DNA from: Prevotella sp. UBA7594
GTDB lineage: Bacteria > Bacteroidota > Bacteroidia > Bacteroidales > Bacteroidaceae
Length of the DNA stretch: 19,096 nucleotides
Assembly (NCBI GenBank): GCA_002490315.1
Contig: DLKG01000035.1
Coordinates: 1 to 19,096 of the forward strand
Reading direction: 5' to 3'
The position numbers and the translations under genes were made by a program. Positions 1-7,519 of this stretch are shown one piece after another. Numbering within the stretch: position 1 is the stretch's first letter; each line of letters starts with the position of its first letter. A model generated the notes under the pieces. That model ran no database searches. It was not told the origin of the DNA and worked only from the letters and a program-made list of their open reading frames with translations.

Positions 1-1798
1 ACTTGCTTGTTGAATTCACGCGTCCGAAGAACGACACGAGGAAGTTCTCGTACTTGTCCACCTCAGGAGAATCCTTGAACACCTGTCCGGCAAGCTCGTT
101 GGAAGAGGGATAGTACTGCTTCCAGGAGTTGTCATAGCGGAAGAAGAAGTGCTGGTACTCGTAGCCCGCCATGATGTCGAAGTGGTTGTTCTTGTTGAAG
201 TCCTTATAGTACTGCGCGTAAGCGGAGAGCAGGAGGTTGCGCTTGAGGTTCATGTTGTCGGTGATGCCGCCGTAGTAGAGGTTGGTAGGATAGCTCGTCG
301 GCTGGTTCTCCTCGATGGTACCCTTGGCGATTTCGGCGCCGAGAGTGGCATGGAGGCGGAGGTCTTCAAAGCCGTGTACCTTGTAGTCGATGTCGGCAGA
401 TCCGATGAACGAGCGCACCTTCTCCACGTTGCCGCCAAGCTCAAGCAGAGCGAGCGGGTTGGAAGGAGCGTCCTTGAAGCGCGTGAAGGGCCACTGTGCG
501 TCGTTGTAGCCGCTGGCTGATGTCAGCCAGTTGTAGTAGCCGCCGAAGTTGCTGAGCGTCTTCTGAGCGTCGTTGCCGAGGAGCTCTTTGTCACGCTGCG
601 ACGTGAAATTGTGCGGATCCTGCGTCGGGTCGTAGCTGATGGCTGCGCCGATGGCACTCGTGTCGGCCTTCTTCGCCTTGGAGAACATGCCCTTGGCGTT
701 GAGGTTGAGGTTGAGGTGGTTGTTGAGCAGCGACGGACTGAGATTGACGGCAGCCGTGTAGCGGTTGTAGTCGGAGTTCTTGAGGATACCCTGCTGTGAG
801 GTGTAGCCGAGAGAAACGCGGTAAGGGAGAAGATCCTTCACGGAGCCGCTGACCGTGATGTTGTGGTCGTGGCTGACGGCTGTGCGGTAGATGAGATCCT
901 GCCAGTCGGTGTTGGCTGTGCCGAGTGCCTTCACGGCGTCGTCGTTCTCATTGAAGAGGCTCTTGATGTAGGCGCGGTATTGGTCGCCGTCCATCATGTC
1001 GTAGGTCTTCTTCTTCTGTGAAACCGATACTGATCCAGCGTAGCTTACAGTCGGCTTCTGACCCTTATGACCCTTCTTCGTAGTGATGATGATGACACCG
1101 TTGGAGCCGCGCGAACCGTAGATGGCTGTTGCCGATGCATCCTTGAGGACGTTGAACGACTCGATGTCTTGCGGGTTGATGGTGGAGAGCACGTTTGAGC
1201 CGGTGTTGCCCACCTTGTTGTTGTCCATTGGCACACCGTCGATGACGATTAACGGGTCGTTGCTTGCTGAAAGCGACGAACCGCCACGGATACGTATCTG
1301 CGTGCCGACGCCAGGCTCACCAGAGTTCGACGTCACATTCACACCAGCCACCTTGCCGGCAATCATGTCCTGTGCGTTCACGACGAGACCCTTGTTCTTC
1401 GTGTCGGGCTTGAGGGCTGTCACCGAACCAGTGAGGTCGGATTTCTTCACGGCACCGTAGCCGATGACCACCACCTCGTTGAGCGTTGAAGAAGTGTTCT
1501 TCAATTTGATTGAAAGGTTCTGTCCGGCCTGCACCTTGACGGGTTCGTAGCCGATGTACGTAACCTCGATGGTCGACTTCTTGTCGGCGTTGATTTGGAA
1601 ATTGCCGTCGATGTCTGTCACGGCGCCGATCTGGCCGCCTACGACCTTGACGGAAGCACCGATAACCGGCTCGCCGGTCTCGTCTACTACGTTACCTTTC
1701 ACTACAACTTGCTGCGCGAAGGTACTTGCCGACAGTAACAAACCTGCTGAGAGCGTGGCTGTTCTGATGGCGTTTGGGAATTTAACCTGCTTCATCAT
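1..1798 (-). CDS. SusC/RagA-family TonB-linked outer membrane transporter (5' part; runs off the window)
   Basis: This is the N-terminal ~599 residues of a TonB-dependent glycan importer; the frame stays open to the left edge, so the C-terminal barrel and any susD partner lie outside. The start at 1798 is the first of two adjacent ATGs (MMKQVKF...), followed by a signal peptide ending near TFAQ (about residue 29). Residues ~34-100 form a carboxypeptidase-regulatory-like domain (VKGNVVDETGEPVIGASV), then the SusC signature LNEVVVIGYGAVKKSDLTGS (~107-124) and a plug domain with GKVAGVNV, IRIRGGSS, PLIVIDGVP and IYGSRGSNGVIIITTKKG. The last visible residues (FFGRVNSTSK) fit a barrel strand. In this family SusC works with a SusD lipoprotein to pull oligosaccharides through the outer membrane. 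It is divergent from a LacI-type regulator and an MFS sugar transporter, so the three probably serve one substrate. The family call is very secure; the substrate is not determined by sequence. Confidence 0.96.
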   Translation of the reverse strand, partial: MMKQVKFPNAIRTATLSAGLLLSASTFAQQVVVKGNVVDETGEPVIGASVKVVGGQIGAVTDIDGNFQINADKKSTIEVTYIGYEPVKVQAGQNLSIKLKNTSSTLNEVVVIGYGAVKKSDLTGSVTALKPDTKNKGLVVNAQDMIAGKVAGVNVTSNSGEPGVGTQIRIRGGSSLSASNDPLIVIDGVPMDNNKVGNTGSNVLSTINPQDIESFNVLKDASATAIYGSRGSNGVIIITTKKGHKGQKPTVSYAGSVSVSQKKKTYDMMDGDQYRAYIKSLFNENDDAVKALGTANTDWQDLIYRTAVSHDHNITVSGSVKDLLPYRVSLGYTSQQGILKNSDYNRYTAAVNLSPSLLNNHLNLNLNAKGMFSKAKKADTSAIGAAISYDPTQDPHNFTSQRDKELLGNDAQKTLSNFGGYYNWLTSASGYNDAQWPFTRFKDAPSNPLALLELGGNVEKVRSFIGSADIDYKVHGFEDLRLHATLGAEIAKGTIEENQPTSYPTNLYYGGITDNMNLKRNLLLSAYAQYYKDFNKNNHFDIMAGYEYQHFFFRYDNSWKQYYPSSNELAGQVFKDSPEVDKYENFLVSFFGRVNSTSK

Positions 1799-1924
1799 GT
1801 AGCTTTTAATAAATTGTTTTTATTTTTTTAATTATTAGTTTCTCTAATTCTCGGTAATACGGCACTTTGCAATCGCCGTAATTCATTTAATTTGCGCGTA
1901 TGCCGCACTGTTAGGTTTTCGTTG

Positions 1925-1932
1925 CAAAATTA
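1925..1932 (-). promoter_or_regulatory. -7 promoter element of the susC-like gene
   Basis: Read on the minus strand this is TAATTTTG followed by C, a full match to the Bacteroidota -7 consensus TAnnTTTG. No good -33 TTTG lies 19-21 bp upstream, which would fit a promoter that needs an activator. The start of transcription would fall around 1918, leaving a leader of about 120 nt. The assignment is by motif only. Confidence 0.55.
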
Positions 1933-1988
1933 TGATTTAAATCAATTCGTTGTTCTTTTTTAACTGTATTTTCTTATACGTTATATGC

Positions 1989-2000
1989 GCAAACGTTTTC
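1989..2000. promoter_or_regulatory. Candidate LacI-family operator
   Basis: GCAAACGTTTTC is palindromic at 10 of 12 positions, around a perfect AAACGTTT core with a central CG, the usual architecture of LacI/GalR-family operators. It lies between the two divergent promoters, about 57 bp upstream of the susC -7 box and 56 bp upstream of the lacI -7 box, where the adjacent regulator could act on both genes. That the adjacent LacI protein binds it is inference. Confidence 0.5.
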
Positions 2001-2030
2001 ACGCAATGACATAAATCAGTGGGGCACATT

Positions 2031-2063
2031 TATGCCTTATATAAAATAATGTGAGTAACTTTG
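2031..2063 (+). promoter_or_regulatory. Promoter of the lacI-family gene
   Basis: TAACTTTG at 2056-2063 is a full match to the Bacteroidota -7 element TAnnTTTG. TATG at 2031-2034 is a one-mismatch -33 box with a 21-bp spacer. Transcription would start near 2070, about 40 nt before the ATG at 2110. Confidence 0.6.
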
Positions 2064-2109
2064 CAATAATTATAATAATAACACACCAAATCACTAATCG
2101 CCAAAAACA

Positions 2110-3141
2110 ATGTCTGAACTACAACCCACAACGATGAAGGACATCGCCGAGCATTTCGGCGTGTCGATAGCCACCGTGTCGCGTGCCCTCAACGGCAGCA
2201 TGCGGGTCAGTGAAGAGAAGCGCCGCATGATATGCGACTACGCCCGCTCGCATAATTTCTACCCCAACGACATCGCCAAGTCGCTGCGCAACATCCACCG
2301 CCAGTCGATAAAGGTGATTGGCGTCATCGTACCAGAGTTCACCCATTACTACTTCTCCACTATCCTCAACGGCATCGAGGACGCCGCCTCGCGACGCGGC
2401 TATCGCATCATCGCCACCACGTCGCGCGAGAAGCAGGAGCGCGAGGAGCAGCTGTGCCAGATGTTCGAAGCCCACCAGGTGTGTGGCGTCATTGTCTCAC
2501 AGGCGAAGGATACCACCGACTACACCCACTTCCAGTCGCTCATCGACCGCGGCATTCCGCTCGTCTTCTACGACCGCATCTGCACGGGCGTCAACGCGAG
2601 CCTGGTGGTCGTCGACGACTACCAGGGGGCGTTCGCAGCCGTCTCCTATCTCATCAGCACGGGTTGCCGCCGCATCGCCTACTACGGCATGGCTGGGCGC
2701 ACCGTCCTCGGTCAGAACCGCTACAACGGCTACCGCGACGCGCTCCTCAAGGCGGGCATACAGCCCGACGACTCCCTCGCCTTCATCTGCGACAACCGCG
2801 AGGAGGCGGAGCGCATCACGCCCGACGTTCTCAGAATGAGCACCCCGCCCGACGCCTTCTTCTGCGTCAACGACGACACAGCCATCGGCGTCATGTACAC
2901 AGCCAAGCACATGGGCTTCCGCGTGCCCGACGACATCTCCGTCTGCGGCTTCACCAACGGTGAACGTGCCATCGCCTGCGACCCGCAGCTCACAACCGTT
3001 GAACAGCGTGGGGCGAAAGTGGGCGAAGAGGCTGCCAACATCCTCATCGACAAGGTTGAAGGACTCGTGCCGAAAGACAAGATAGAAAAACGCGTCGTCA
3101 GAACAAGACTCGTCGTGAGGGGAAGCACGGTTAATGTTTAA
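2110..3141 (+). CDS. LacI/GalR-family transcriptional regulator
   Basis: This 343-residue protein has the standard two-part plan. An N-terminal helix-turn-helix (about residues 8-58, MKDIAEHFGVSIATVSRALN) is followed by the hinge, then a periplasmic-binding-protein-like effector domain beginning near VIGVIVPEFTHYYFSTIL and ending in the usual TTVEQRGAKVGEEAANIL region. Length and start are normal for the family. In this family the effector is a sugar or sugar phosphate that changes operator binding. The gene is divergent from the susC-like gene and 34 bp upstream of an MFS sugar transporter, so it most likely controls uptake of the same carbohydrate; a maltose/alpha-glucan regulator is a plausible guess from similar Bacteroidota loci. 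The nearby palindrome at 1989-2000 is its likely operator. The family is certain, the ligand unknown. Confidence 0.96.
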   Translation: MSELQPTTMKDIAEHFGVSIATVSRALNGSMRVSEEKRRMICDYARSHNFYPNDIAKSLRNIHRQSIKVIGVIVPEFTHYYFSTILNGIEDAASRRGYRIIATTSREKQEREEQLCQMFEAHQVCGVIVSQAKDTTDYTHFQSLIDRGIPLVFYDRICTGVNASLVVVDDYQGAFAAVSYLISTGCRRIAYYGMAGRTVLGQNRYNGYRDALLKAGIQPDDSLAFICDNREEAERITPDVLRMSTPPDAFFCVNDDTAIGVMYTAKHMGFRVPDDISVCGFTNGERAIACDPQLTTVEQRGAKVGEEAANILIDKVEGLVPKDKIEKRVVRTRLVVRGSTVNV

Positions 3142-3175
3142 AGCTTAGAATATCAAATAAAAAAACCAAATAACA

Positions 3176-4477
3176 ATGAAACCAAAACCAAACCTTAGTT
3201 TCTGGAAACTGTGGAATCTCAGTTTCGGATTTTTCGGCGTGCAGATAGCCTATGCTCTCCAAAGCGCCAACATCTCACGCATCTTCGCCACACTCGGCGC
3301 CGACCCCCACTCGCTGAGCTACTTCTGGATACTGCCCCCTCTGATGGGCATCCTCGTGCAGCCCATCATCGGCACCCTCAGCGACCGCACATGGACGCGC
3401 TTCGGACGCCGCATACCCTATCTCTTCGTCGGTGCGGCGGTAGCCGTAGCCGTGATGTGCCTTCTGCCCAACGCCGGGTCGTTCGGCATGGCTGTGGGCG
3501 CGGCGATGGTGTTCGGCCTCATCTCGCTGATGTTCCTCGACACGAGCATCAACATGGCGATGCAACCCTTCAAGATGCTCGTCGGCGACATGGTCAACGA
3601 GAAGCAGAAGTCGCTCGCCTACTCCATACAGTCTTTCCTCTGCAACTCCGGCTCCGTCGTCGGCTATCTCTTCCCCTATCTCTTCACGGCTGTCGGCATA
3701 GCCAACGAGGCGCAGAAGGGCGTCATCCCCGACAGCGTCATCTATTCCTTCTACATCGGCGCTGCCATTCTCATCCTATGCGTCATCTACACCACACTGA
3801 AAGTGAAGGAATGGCCGCCTGAGGAATACGCCGAGTACAACGAGGCGAACAGGGAAGAGGCTGAGGAACATGCGTCGTGGATGACGCTCCTGAAGAACGC
3901 CCCGTCGATGTTCTGGAAGGTGGGACTCGTGCAGTTCTTCTGCTGGGCGGCGTTCATGTACATGTGGACCTACACCAACGGCACCATCGCCGACACCGTG
4001 TGGCACACCACCGACGTGGCGTCCAAGGGCTATCAGGAAGCCGGCAACTGGGTTGGCGTGCTCTTCTGCTGGCAGGCGATTGGCTCCGTGCTATGGGCTA
4101 TGGCTCTCGCAAGGATGAAGAACGAGAAGCTTGCCTACGCCATCAGCCTCCTCATCGGTGCCGCAGGCTTCGCCCTCGTGCCTTTCATCGGCGACAAGAA
4201 CCTGCTCGTCGTTCCCTTCATGCTCATCGGCTGCGCATGGGCTGCCATGCTCTCCATGCCGTTTGCCTTCGTCACCAACGCTCTTGAGGGCTACGGACAC
4301 AAGGGTGCCTACCTCGGACTCTTCAACGGCACTATCTGCATACCGCAAATCGTGGCTGCTGCCGGAGGCGGACTGCTTCTCTCCCTCGTAGGCTCCGTGC
4401 AGAGCAACATGATGATTGTAGCTGCCATTCTGCTTGCCCTCGGCGCGTGTGCCGTGACGACCATCAGGAAAAAGTAG
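3176..4477 (+). CDS. MFS sugar transporter, SLC45/glycoside-type
   Basis: This 433-residue, very hydrophobic protein has about 12 membrane spans, typical of the major facilitator superfamily. The loop between TM2 and TM3 carries SDRTWTRFGRRIPY (about residues 69-82), which matches the R-x-G-R-R-x-P-[FY] pattern of the SLC45/sucrose-maltose branch and related glycoside transporters. N-terminal NLSFGFFGVQIAYALQSANI is also typical of this branch. It should carry a di- or oligosaccharide across the inner membrane, probably with protons. It starts 34 bp after the lacI-family gene, so they are likely cotranscribed. With the divergent SusC-like porin it would complete import across both membranes. 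Sucrose, maltose or another glycoside are all possible; I cannot choose from sequence alone. Confidence 0.92.
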   Translation: MKPKPNLSFWKLWNLSFGFFGVQIAYALQSANISRIFATLGADPHSLSYFWILPPLMGILVQPIIGTLSDRTWTRFGRRIPYLFVGAAVAVAVMCLLPNAGSFGMAVGAAMVFGLISLMFLDTSINMAMQPFKMLVGDMVNEKQKSLAYSIQSFLCNSGSVVGYLFPYLFTAVGIANEAQKGVIPDSVIYSFYIGAAILILCVIYTTLKVKEWPPEEYAEYNEANREEAEEHASWMTLLKNAPSMFWKVGLVQFFCWAAFMYMWTYTNGTIADTVWHTTDVASKGYQEAGNWVGVLFCWQAIGSVLWAMALARMKNEKLAYAISLLIGAAGFALVPFIGDKNLLVVPFMLIGCAWAAMLSMPFAFVTNALEGYGHKGAYLGLFNGTICIPQIVAAAGGGLLLSLVGSVQSNMMIVAAILLALGACAVTTIRKK

Positions 4478-4575
4478 AAGATAAAAAGAAATGCGTAATT
4501 GGCTGCGCTCGGCTCTGCCGCTTGCCTTAGCAAGAAAGCCATACCCCCCGTAGGGGGCAAAACAATAAGCAACGC

Positions 4576-4750
4576 GAGGGCGTGTCAAAAGGCAAATTTG
4601 CAACTTTACCCGTAGCGGAGGTCTCCGGCCTCCGCAGCAACCATTATACGCAACCAATTAAATATAAATACTTTAGTAATTATCGCTTGCTGCGGAGGCC
4701 GGAGACCTCCGCTACGGATAATCCCAATTTGCGAGTTTTGACACGCCCTC
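4576..4750. repeat. 175-bp long inverted-repeat (MITE/REP-like) element
   Basis: The two arms begin and end with the same 15-bp sequence inverted (GAGGGCGTGTCAAAA at 4576-4590 and its complement at 4736-4750). Deeper in, a perfect 31-bp inverted pair (4610-4640 and 4687-4717) flanks a 46-bp AT-rich loop. The 31-bp arm is itself partly self-complementary (GGAGGTCTCCGGCCTCC). Between the outer and inner matches the arms are diverged but similar in length. No target-site duplication is evident. It has no coding capacity, so it is either a non-autonomous mobile or dispersed element or a large RNA hairpin. What it is remains inference; the inverted pairing is seen directly. Confidence 0.85.
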
Positions 4751-4787
4751 AAAATGCAGGGCGTAGGACTATTCCTTTATCCAACCC

Positions 4788-4801
4788 AGGGTGTGTCAAG
4801 A
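4788..4801 (+). repeat. Degenerate extra copy of the inverted-repeat end
   Basis: AGGGTGTGTCAAGA closely resembles the element end AGGGCGTGTCAAAA found at 4577-4590, in the same orientation as the left arm and about 40 bp beyond the right arm. It could be the remnant of a second, decayed element. Weak on its own. Confidence 0.4.
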
Positions 4802-4805
4802 CGAT

Positions 4806-4844
4806 AATAAAAACGGGCTGCGCTCAGCGCAGCCCGTTTTTATT
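4806..4844. terminator. Bidirectional rho-independent terminator
   Basis: A near-perfect hairpin with arms at 4806-4824 and 4826-4844. The GC-rich core CGGGCTGCGCT pairs with AGCGCAGCCCG, flanked by A-run and T-run sides that give a U tract in both directions. It sits between convergent genes, so it can end both the lacI-MFS transcript and the minus-strand GH2-SGNH-MBOAT transcript. A few central bases would open as a loop in reality. Confidence 0.88.
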
Positions 4845-4926
4845 TTAATAGAGGGACTTGAACAAAATACATCTGTCCGTTCATTTCGTTTTATTGTTTG
4901 ATCTTTATAGAACGGCTCTTTCTTTC

Positions 4927-5009
4927 GCGTGCAACGGCTGTGGAAGATGCGTGCAACGGCTGTGGGAGATGCGTGCAACGTCCGTGGGAGATGCGTGCAA
5001 CGTCCGTGG
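4927..5009. repeat. 22-bp tandem repeat, 3.8 copies
   Basis: The unit GCGTGCAACGGCTGTGGAAGAT repeats head to tail at 4927, 4949, 4971 and 4993, the last copy being cut at 17 bp. Copies 1-2 have CGGCTG and copies 3-4 have CGTCCG; copy 1 differs from copy 2 by one A/G change. It lies 55 bp past the MBOAT stop codon and before the terminator, so it is probably transcribed as 3' untranslated RNA of that operon. Its role is unknown. Confidence 0.9.
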
Positions 5010-5063
5010 CTAAACGACTATGACTCTAATTAGCACACCTTTCTGCGCGTCCTTGGCTCTTGA

Positions 5064-6482
5064 TTAGAAGCCTCCGTAGATGAATGGCTGCACGTCCTCC
5101 TGCGCCACTTCCACGGCGAGCTGCACGCAGACAACGAAGACGACGAATTTCACAGCCCAGGGCAGCGTAATGAAGCGGAGCTGCAGGCGCGTGTAGGCGC
5201 GTTCCGGGATGAGATAGCTCAGCATGGCGGCAACGAGGCACACCGTCCACATCGTGCGTGCCGTGACGAAGGGCACGAGATAGTCCCAGCTGAAGTCGGA
5301 CGCAATCTTCGAGTACATGTCGCCGAGCACGCTCATGCTCTTGGCGCGGAAAAACGACCACGCGAAGCAGACGTAGACGTAGGTGATGAGCCAGCTGAGG
5401 GCGTTGCCCCAAGGCGTCGGTGGAATCTGACGGCCGAGCTGCCGACTGAAAAACTTGTGGACAGCGAGTCCCAAGCCATGGAGTGCGCCCCAGATGACAA
5501 ACATCCAGGAGGCGCCGTGCCACAGACCGGCGACGAGCATCGTGAGAAAATTGTTGAGATACATGCGCCACGTGCCCTTGCGGTTGCCGCCGAGCGGGAT
5601 GTACACATAGTCGCGAAACCACGTGGAGAGCGAAATGTGCCAGCGCCGCCAAAATTCCGTGAGGCTCAGCGAGCGGTAGGGGAAGCGGAAATTGTCGGGC
5701 AGCCAGAAGCCGAGAATGGCAGCACAGCCGATGCTCAGGTCGCTGTAGCCGGAGAAGTCGAAGTAGATCTGCACGGGATAGCCGAGCAGTGCTGCCACAT
5801 TCTCGAAGCCGGAGAAGGTCTGCGGCGCGTCGAACACCCACGTCGTGAACTGCCCGATGTAGTCGCTCAGCATGTTTTTCTTCACGAGTCCGAGCATGAT
5901 GAGCCACAGGCCCGTCCACACCATGCGGCTCGACGCCTGCTGGTTGCGACGGAGGCGCGGCAGAAGATTCTTGGCGCGCGTGATGGGGCCCGCGAGGAGC
6001 AGCGGGAAGAAGGTAAGGTAGAAGCAGTATTCGAGCAGCGTGATGTCGTCCATCGTGAACTTCCGCTTGTAGACGTCCACAGCGTAGCTTATCGCCTGGA
6101 ACGTGTAGAACGAGATGCCGACGGGCAAGGCTATGGAGCCTATGGAGAAGTTCGTGCGGAGCATGGCGCCTATTACGTCGTTCAGGAGGAACGTGGCGTA
6201 CTTGAAATAGGCGAGCACGGCAAGGTCGACGACGACGACGGCAGAGAGGATGAGCTTGCGCTCCCTCCCCTCATGGCGCCGCATCTCCTGCGTCAGAGCG
6301 TAGTTGAAACATGCCGTGGCGGGCAGTAGCCACATGATGGCTCCGTTGAGCTGATAGGCGAAATAAAGGTTGAACGCCACGACGTAGAGCATCATCGCCG
6401 TGCGCGACCAGCTCTTGAGCAGCGTGTAGACGGCGAGAAATGCCACGAGAAGAATCTCGACATTGAGATGTGTATAGTCCAT
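5064..6482 (-). CDS. MBOAT-family membrane-bound O-acyltransferase (AlgI-like)
   Basis: This 472-residue multi-span inner-membrane protein has the AlgI/DltB-type MBOAT hallmarks: LPVGISFYTFQAISYAVDVY (~119-138), FFPLLLAGPITRAKNLLPRL (~158-177), FDFSGYSDLSIG (~241-252), FWRRWHISLSTWFRDYVYIP (~277-296) and AGLWHGASWMFVIWGALHG (~318-336). His282 and the presumed catalytic His322 are present. Proteins of this type move an acyl group, usually acetyl, across the membrane for transfer to an exported or surface glycan, working with an extracytoplasmic SGNH partner. Such a partner is encoded 15 bp upstream on the same strand, so the two surely act together. Length is normal and the ATG at 6482 gives a good first membrane span. 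The target polysaccharide is unknown; no polymer synthase is in the window. Confidence 0.95.
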   Translation of the reverse strand: MDYTHLNVEILLVAFLAVYTLLKSWSRTAMMLYVVAFNLYFAYQLNGAIMWLLPATACFNYALTQEMRRHEGRERKLILSAVVVVDLAVLAYFKYATFLLNDVIGAMLRTNFSIGSIALPVGISFYTFQAISYAVDVYKRKFTMDDITLLEYCFYLTFFPLLLAGPITRAKNLLPRLRRNQQASSRMVWTGLWLIMLGLVKKNMLSDYIGQFTTWVFDAPQTFSGFENVAALLGYPVQIYFDFSGYSDLSIGCAAILGFWLPDNFRFPYRSLSLTEFWRRWHISLSTWFRDYVYIPLGGNRKGTWRMYLNNFLTMLVAGLWHGASWMFVIWGALHGLGLAVHKFFSRQLGRQIPPTPWGNALSWLITYVYVCFAWSFFRAKSMSVLGDMYSKIASDFSWDYLVPFVTARTMWTVCLVAAMLSYLIPERAYTRLQLRFITLPWAVKFVVFVVCVQLAVEVAQEDVQPFIYGGF

Positions 6483-6497
6483 TGTTTGTTAAAGTGT

Positions 6498-7472
6498 CTA
6501 TTGTTCGGTTGCGGGCTCGCCTTTATGCTGCGCCTCGGCAGCAGGGCGGGCGTGTTGATCGCTGTGGCTGTCGGCAGGCGACGGGGCAGCGTCGTGATGG
6601 GGCGTTGGAGCCGTGGGCACACGGTCGGCGGCGTTCTCTACGGGCTGCGTTGCCATCTGCTCGCCCTCTATGGCGGCTGGCGAGGCTTTGCCCAAGCTGT
6701 CGACGGCTGCGGCATGGCGCACGGGACGCATCGGGATTACTATCTGACGATACTTCGCCGAGCGCTTCTGCGGCTTGTCGAGGCGGAAGGGATGGGCAGC
6801 CTTGCCGCTTTTCATCCACTCCACAATCTTGTCCATCCACACTACGGCGGCTGCACGCGTCGGATGGCGTCCGTCCTGCTGGCGTGCGAGCTTCATGCCC
6901 TTCGTCATGAAGAAGCGGCGCTTGCCCATGACGCTTTGGAGCGTAGTGTTGATGCCCTTGTCCTCCATCCAGTTGGGCGGCCCTATCCACGTCGCCGGCA
7001 CGTTGCCTATCTTGGCGAGGATGGCCTCGGCACGCTTGCGGCAGCCTTTCATGTCGGCGGTGTAGAGCTCGTTGCTGCCGAGACAGATGAAGACATGCGT
7101 CGGACGCACGGTGCGCATATAGTGGTTGAGCGTGTCGCTCGATGCCCACTGGCGCGTGCCGGAGCCGTTCCACGTCACGCACGTGAGCGTGTGTCCGTTC
7201 TGGTTGGCATAGTCGCTGAGACGGAGGGCGAGGAGCTGGCTCATGGAGTCACCGAAGAGCAGGAGCCGCTGCGAGGCTGTGTCGACAGGCTCGGCGGGAG
7301 CGTTGTCGTCAGCCTCGGAGTCGTCGGCGGCGGTCTCGCCGCCGACCACCTCCTCAGCGCCTATCTGCTTGAGATGTATGGCGTCAGCCACGTAGTCGGG
7401 CACTTGCGAGTAGCCGATGAACACGGCGAGGGCAAGGGCGAAGAGGGCTGTCAGTTGCAAAGTAGGTTTCAC
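6498..7472 (-). CDS. Exported SGNH/GDSL-type protein, acetyltransferase partner of the MBOAT
   Basis: This 324-residue protein has an N-terminal signal or anchor (about residues 4-20), an acidic linker (~39-66), then an SGNH domain. Block I is LLLFGDSMSQ with Ser76, block II includes NGSGTR (~102-107), block III is LGSNEL with Asn134, and block V is DGRHPT with Asp200 and His203, so the Ser-Asp-His set is intact. In AlgJ/AlgX- and PatB-like systems such proteins take the acyl group delivered by an MBOAT and put it on a glycan, or remove it. The MBOAT gene follows after 15 bp, and a secreted GH2 gene precedes it by 47 bp. The last ~75 residues, rich in Ala, Pro, His and acidic residues, look disordered. 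The role as an envelope O-acetyltransferase is inferred; an esterase is the main alternative. Confidence 0.88.
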   Translation of the reverse strand: MKPTLQLTALFALALAVFIGYSQVPDYVADAIHLKQIGAEEVVGGETAADDSEADDNAPAEPVDTASQRLLLFGDSMSQLLALRLSDYANQNGHTLTCVTWNGSGTRQWASSDTLNHYMRTVRPTHVFICLGSNELYTADMKGCRKRAEAILAKIGNVPATWIGPPNWMEDKGINTTLQSVMGKRRFFMTKGMKLARQQDGRHPTRAAAVVWMDKIVEWMKSGKAAHPFRLDKPQKRSAKYRQIVIPMRPVRHAAAVDSLGKASPAAIEGEQMATQPVENAADRVPTAPTPHHDAAPSPADSHSDQHARPAAEAQHKGEPATEQ

Positions 7473-7519
7473 TTATTTACGTATTTACTGTTTCTTTACT
7501 CAACTCAAAGAATTTCTCT

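Larger units (their letters stand above)
1799..2109. promoter_or_regulatory. Divergent control region between susC-like gene and lacI-family gene
   Basis: This 311-bp AT-rich stretch has no gene. It holds the leaders and promoters of both divergent genes: a -7 box for susC at 1925-1932 (minus), giving a leader of about 120 nt, a -7 box for lacI at 2056-2063 (plus), giving a leader of about 40 nt, and an imperfect CG-centred palindrome at 1989-2000 between them. Sites for a further activator could also lie here, because the susC promoter has no convincing -33 element. Confidence 0.75.
4478..5063. other. Gene-free convergent intergenic region rich in repeats
   Basis: This 586-bp gap separates the convergent MFS and MBOAT genes. 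The short open frames in it lack family signals and I do not accept them as genes. It contains a GC-rich stretch with a small CCCCC-CGTA-GGGGG hairpin near 4545-4560, a 175-bp inverted-repeat element (4576-4750), a degenerate third copy of that element's end (4788-4801), a bidirectional terminator (4806-4844) and a 22-bp tandem repeat (4927-5009). Confidence 0.8.

Noticed and set aside
4582-4848. Short open frame across the inverted-repeat element
   Set aside because: It is made of the repeat arms and terminator, has no promoter of its own and no recognisable protein features.
4927-5009. Possible CRISPR or attachment-site array
   Set aside because: The 22-bp units abut directly with no spacers, and there is no integrase or tRNA next to them.
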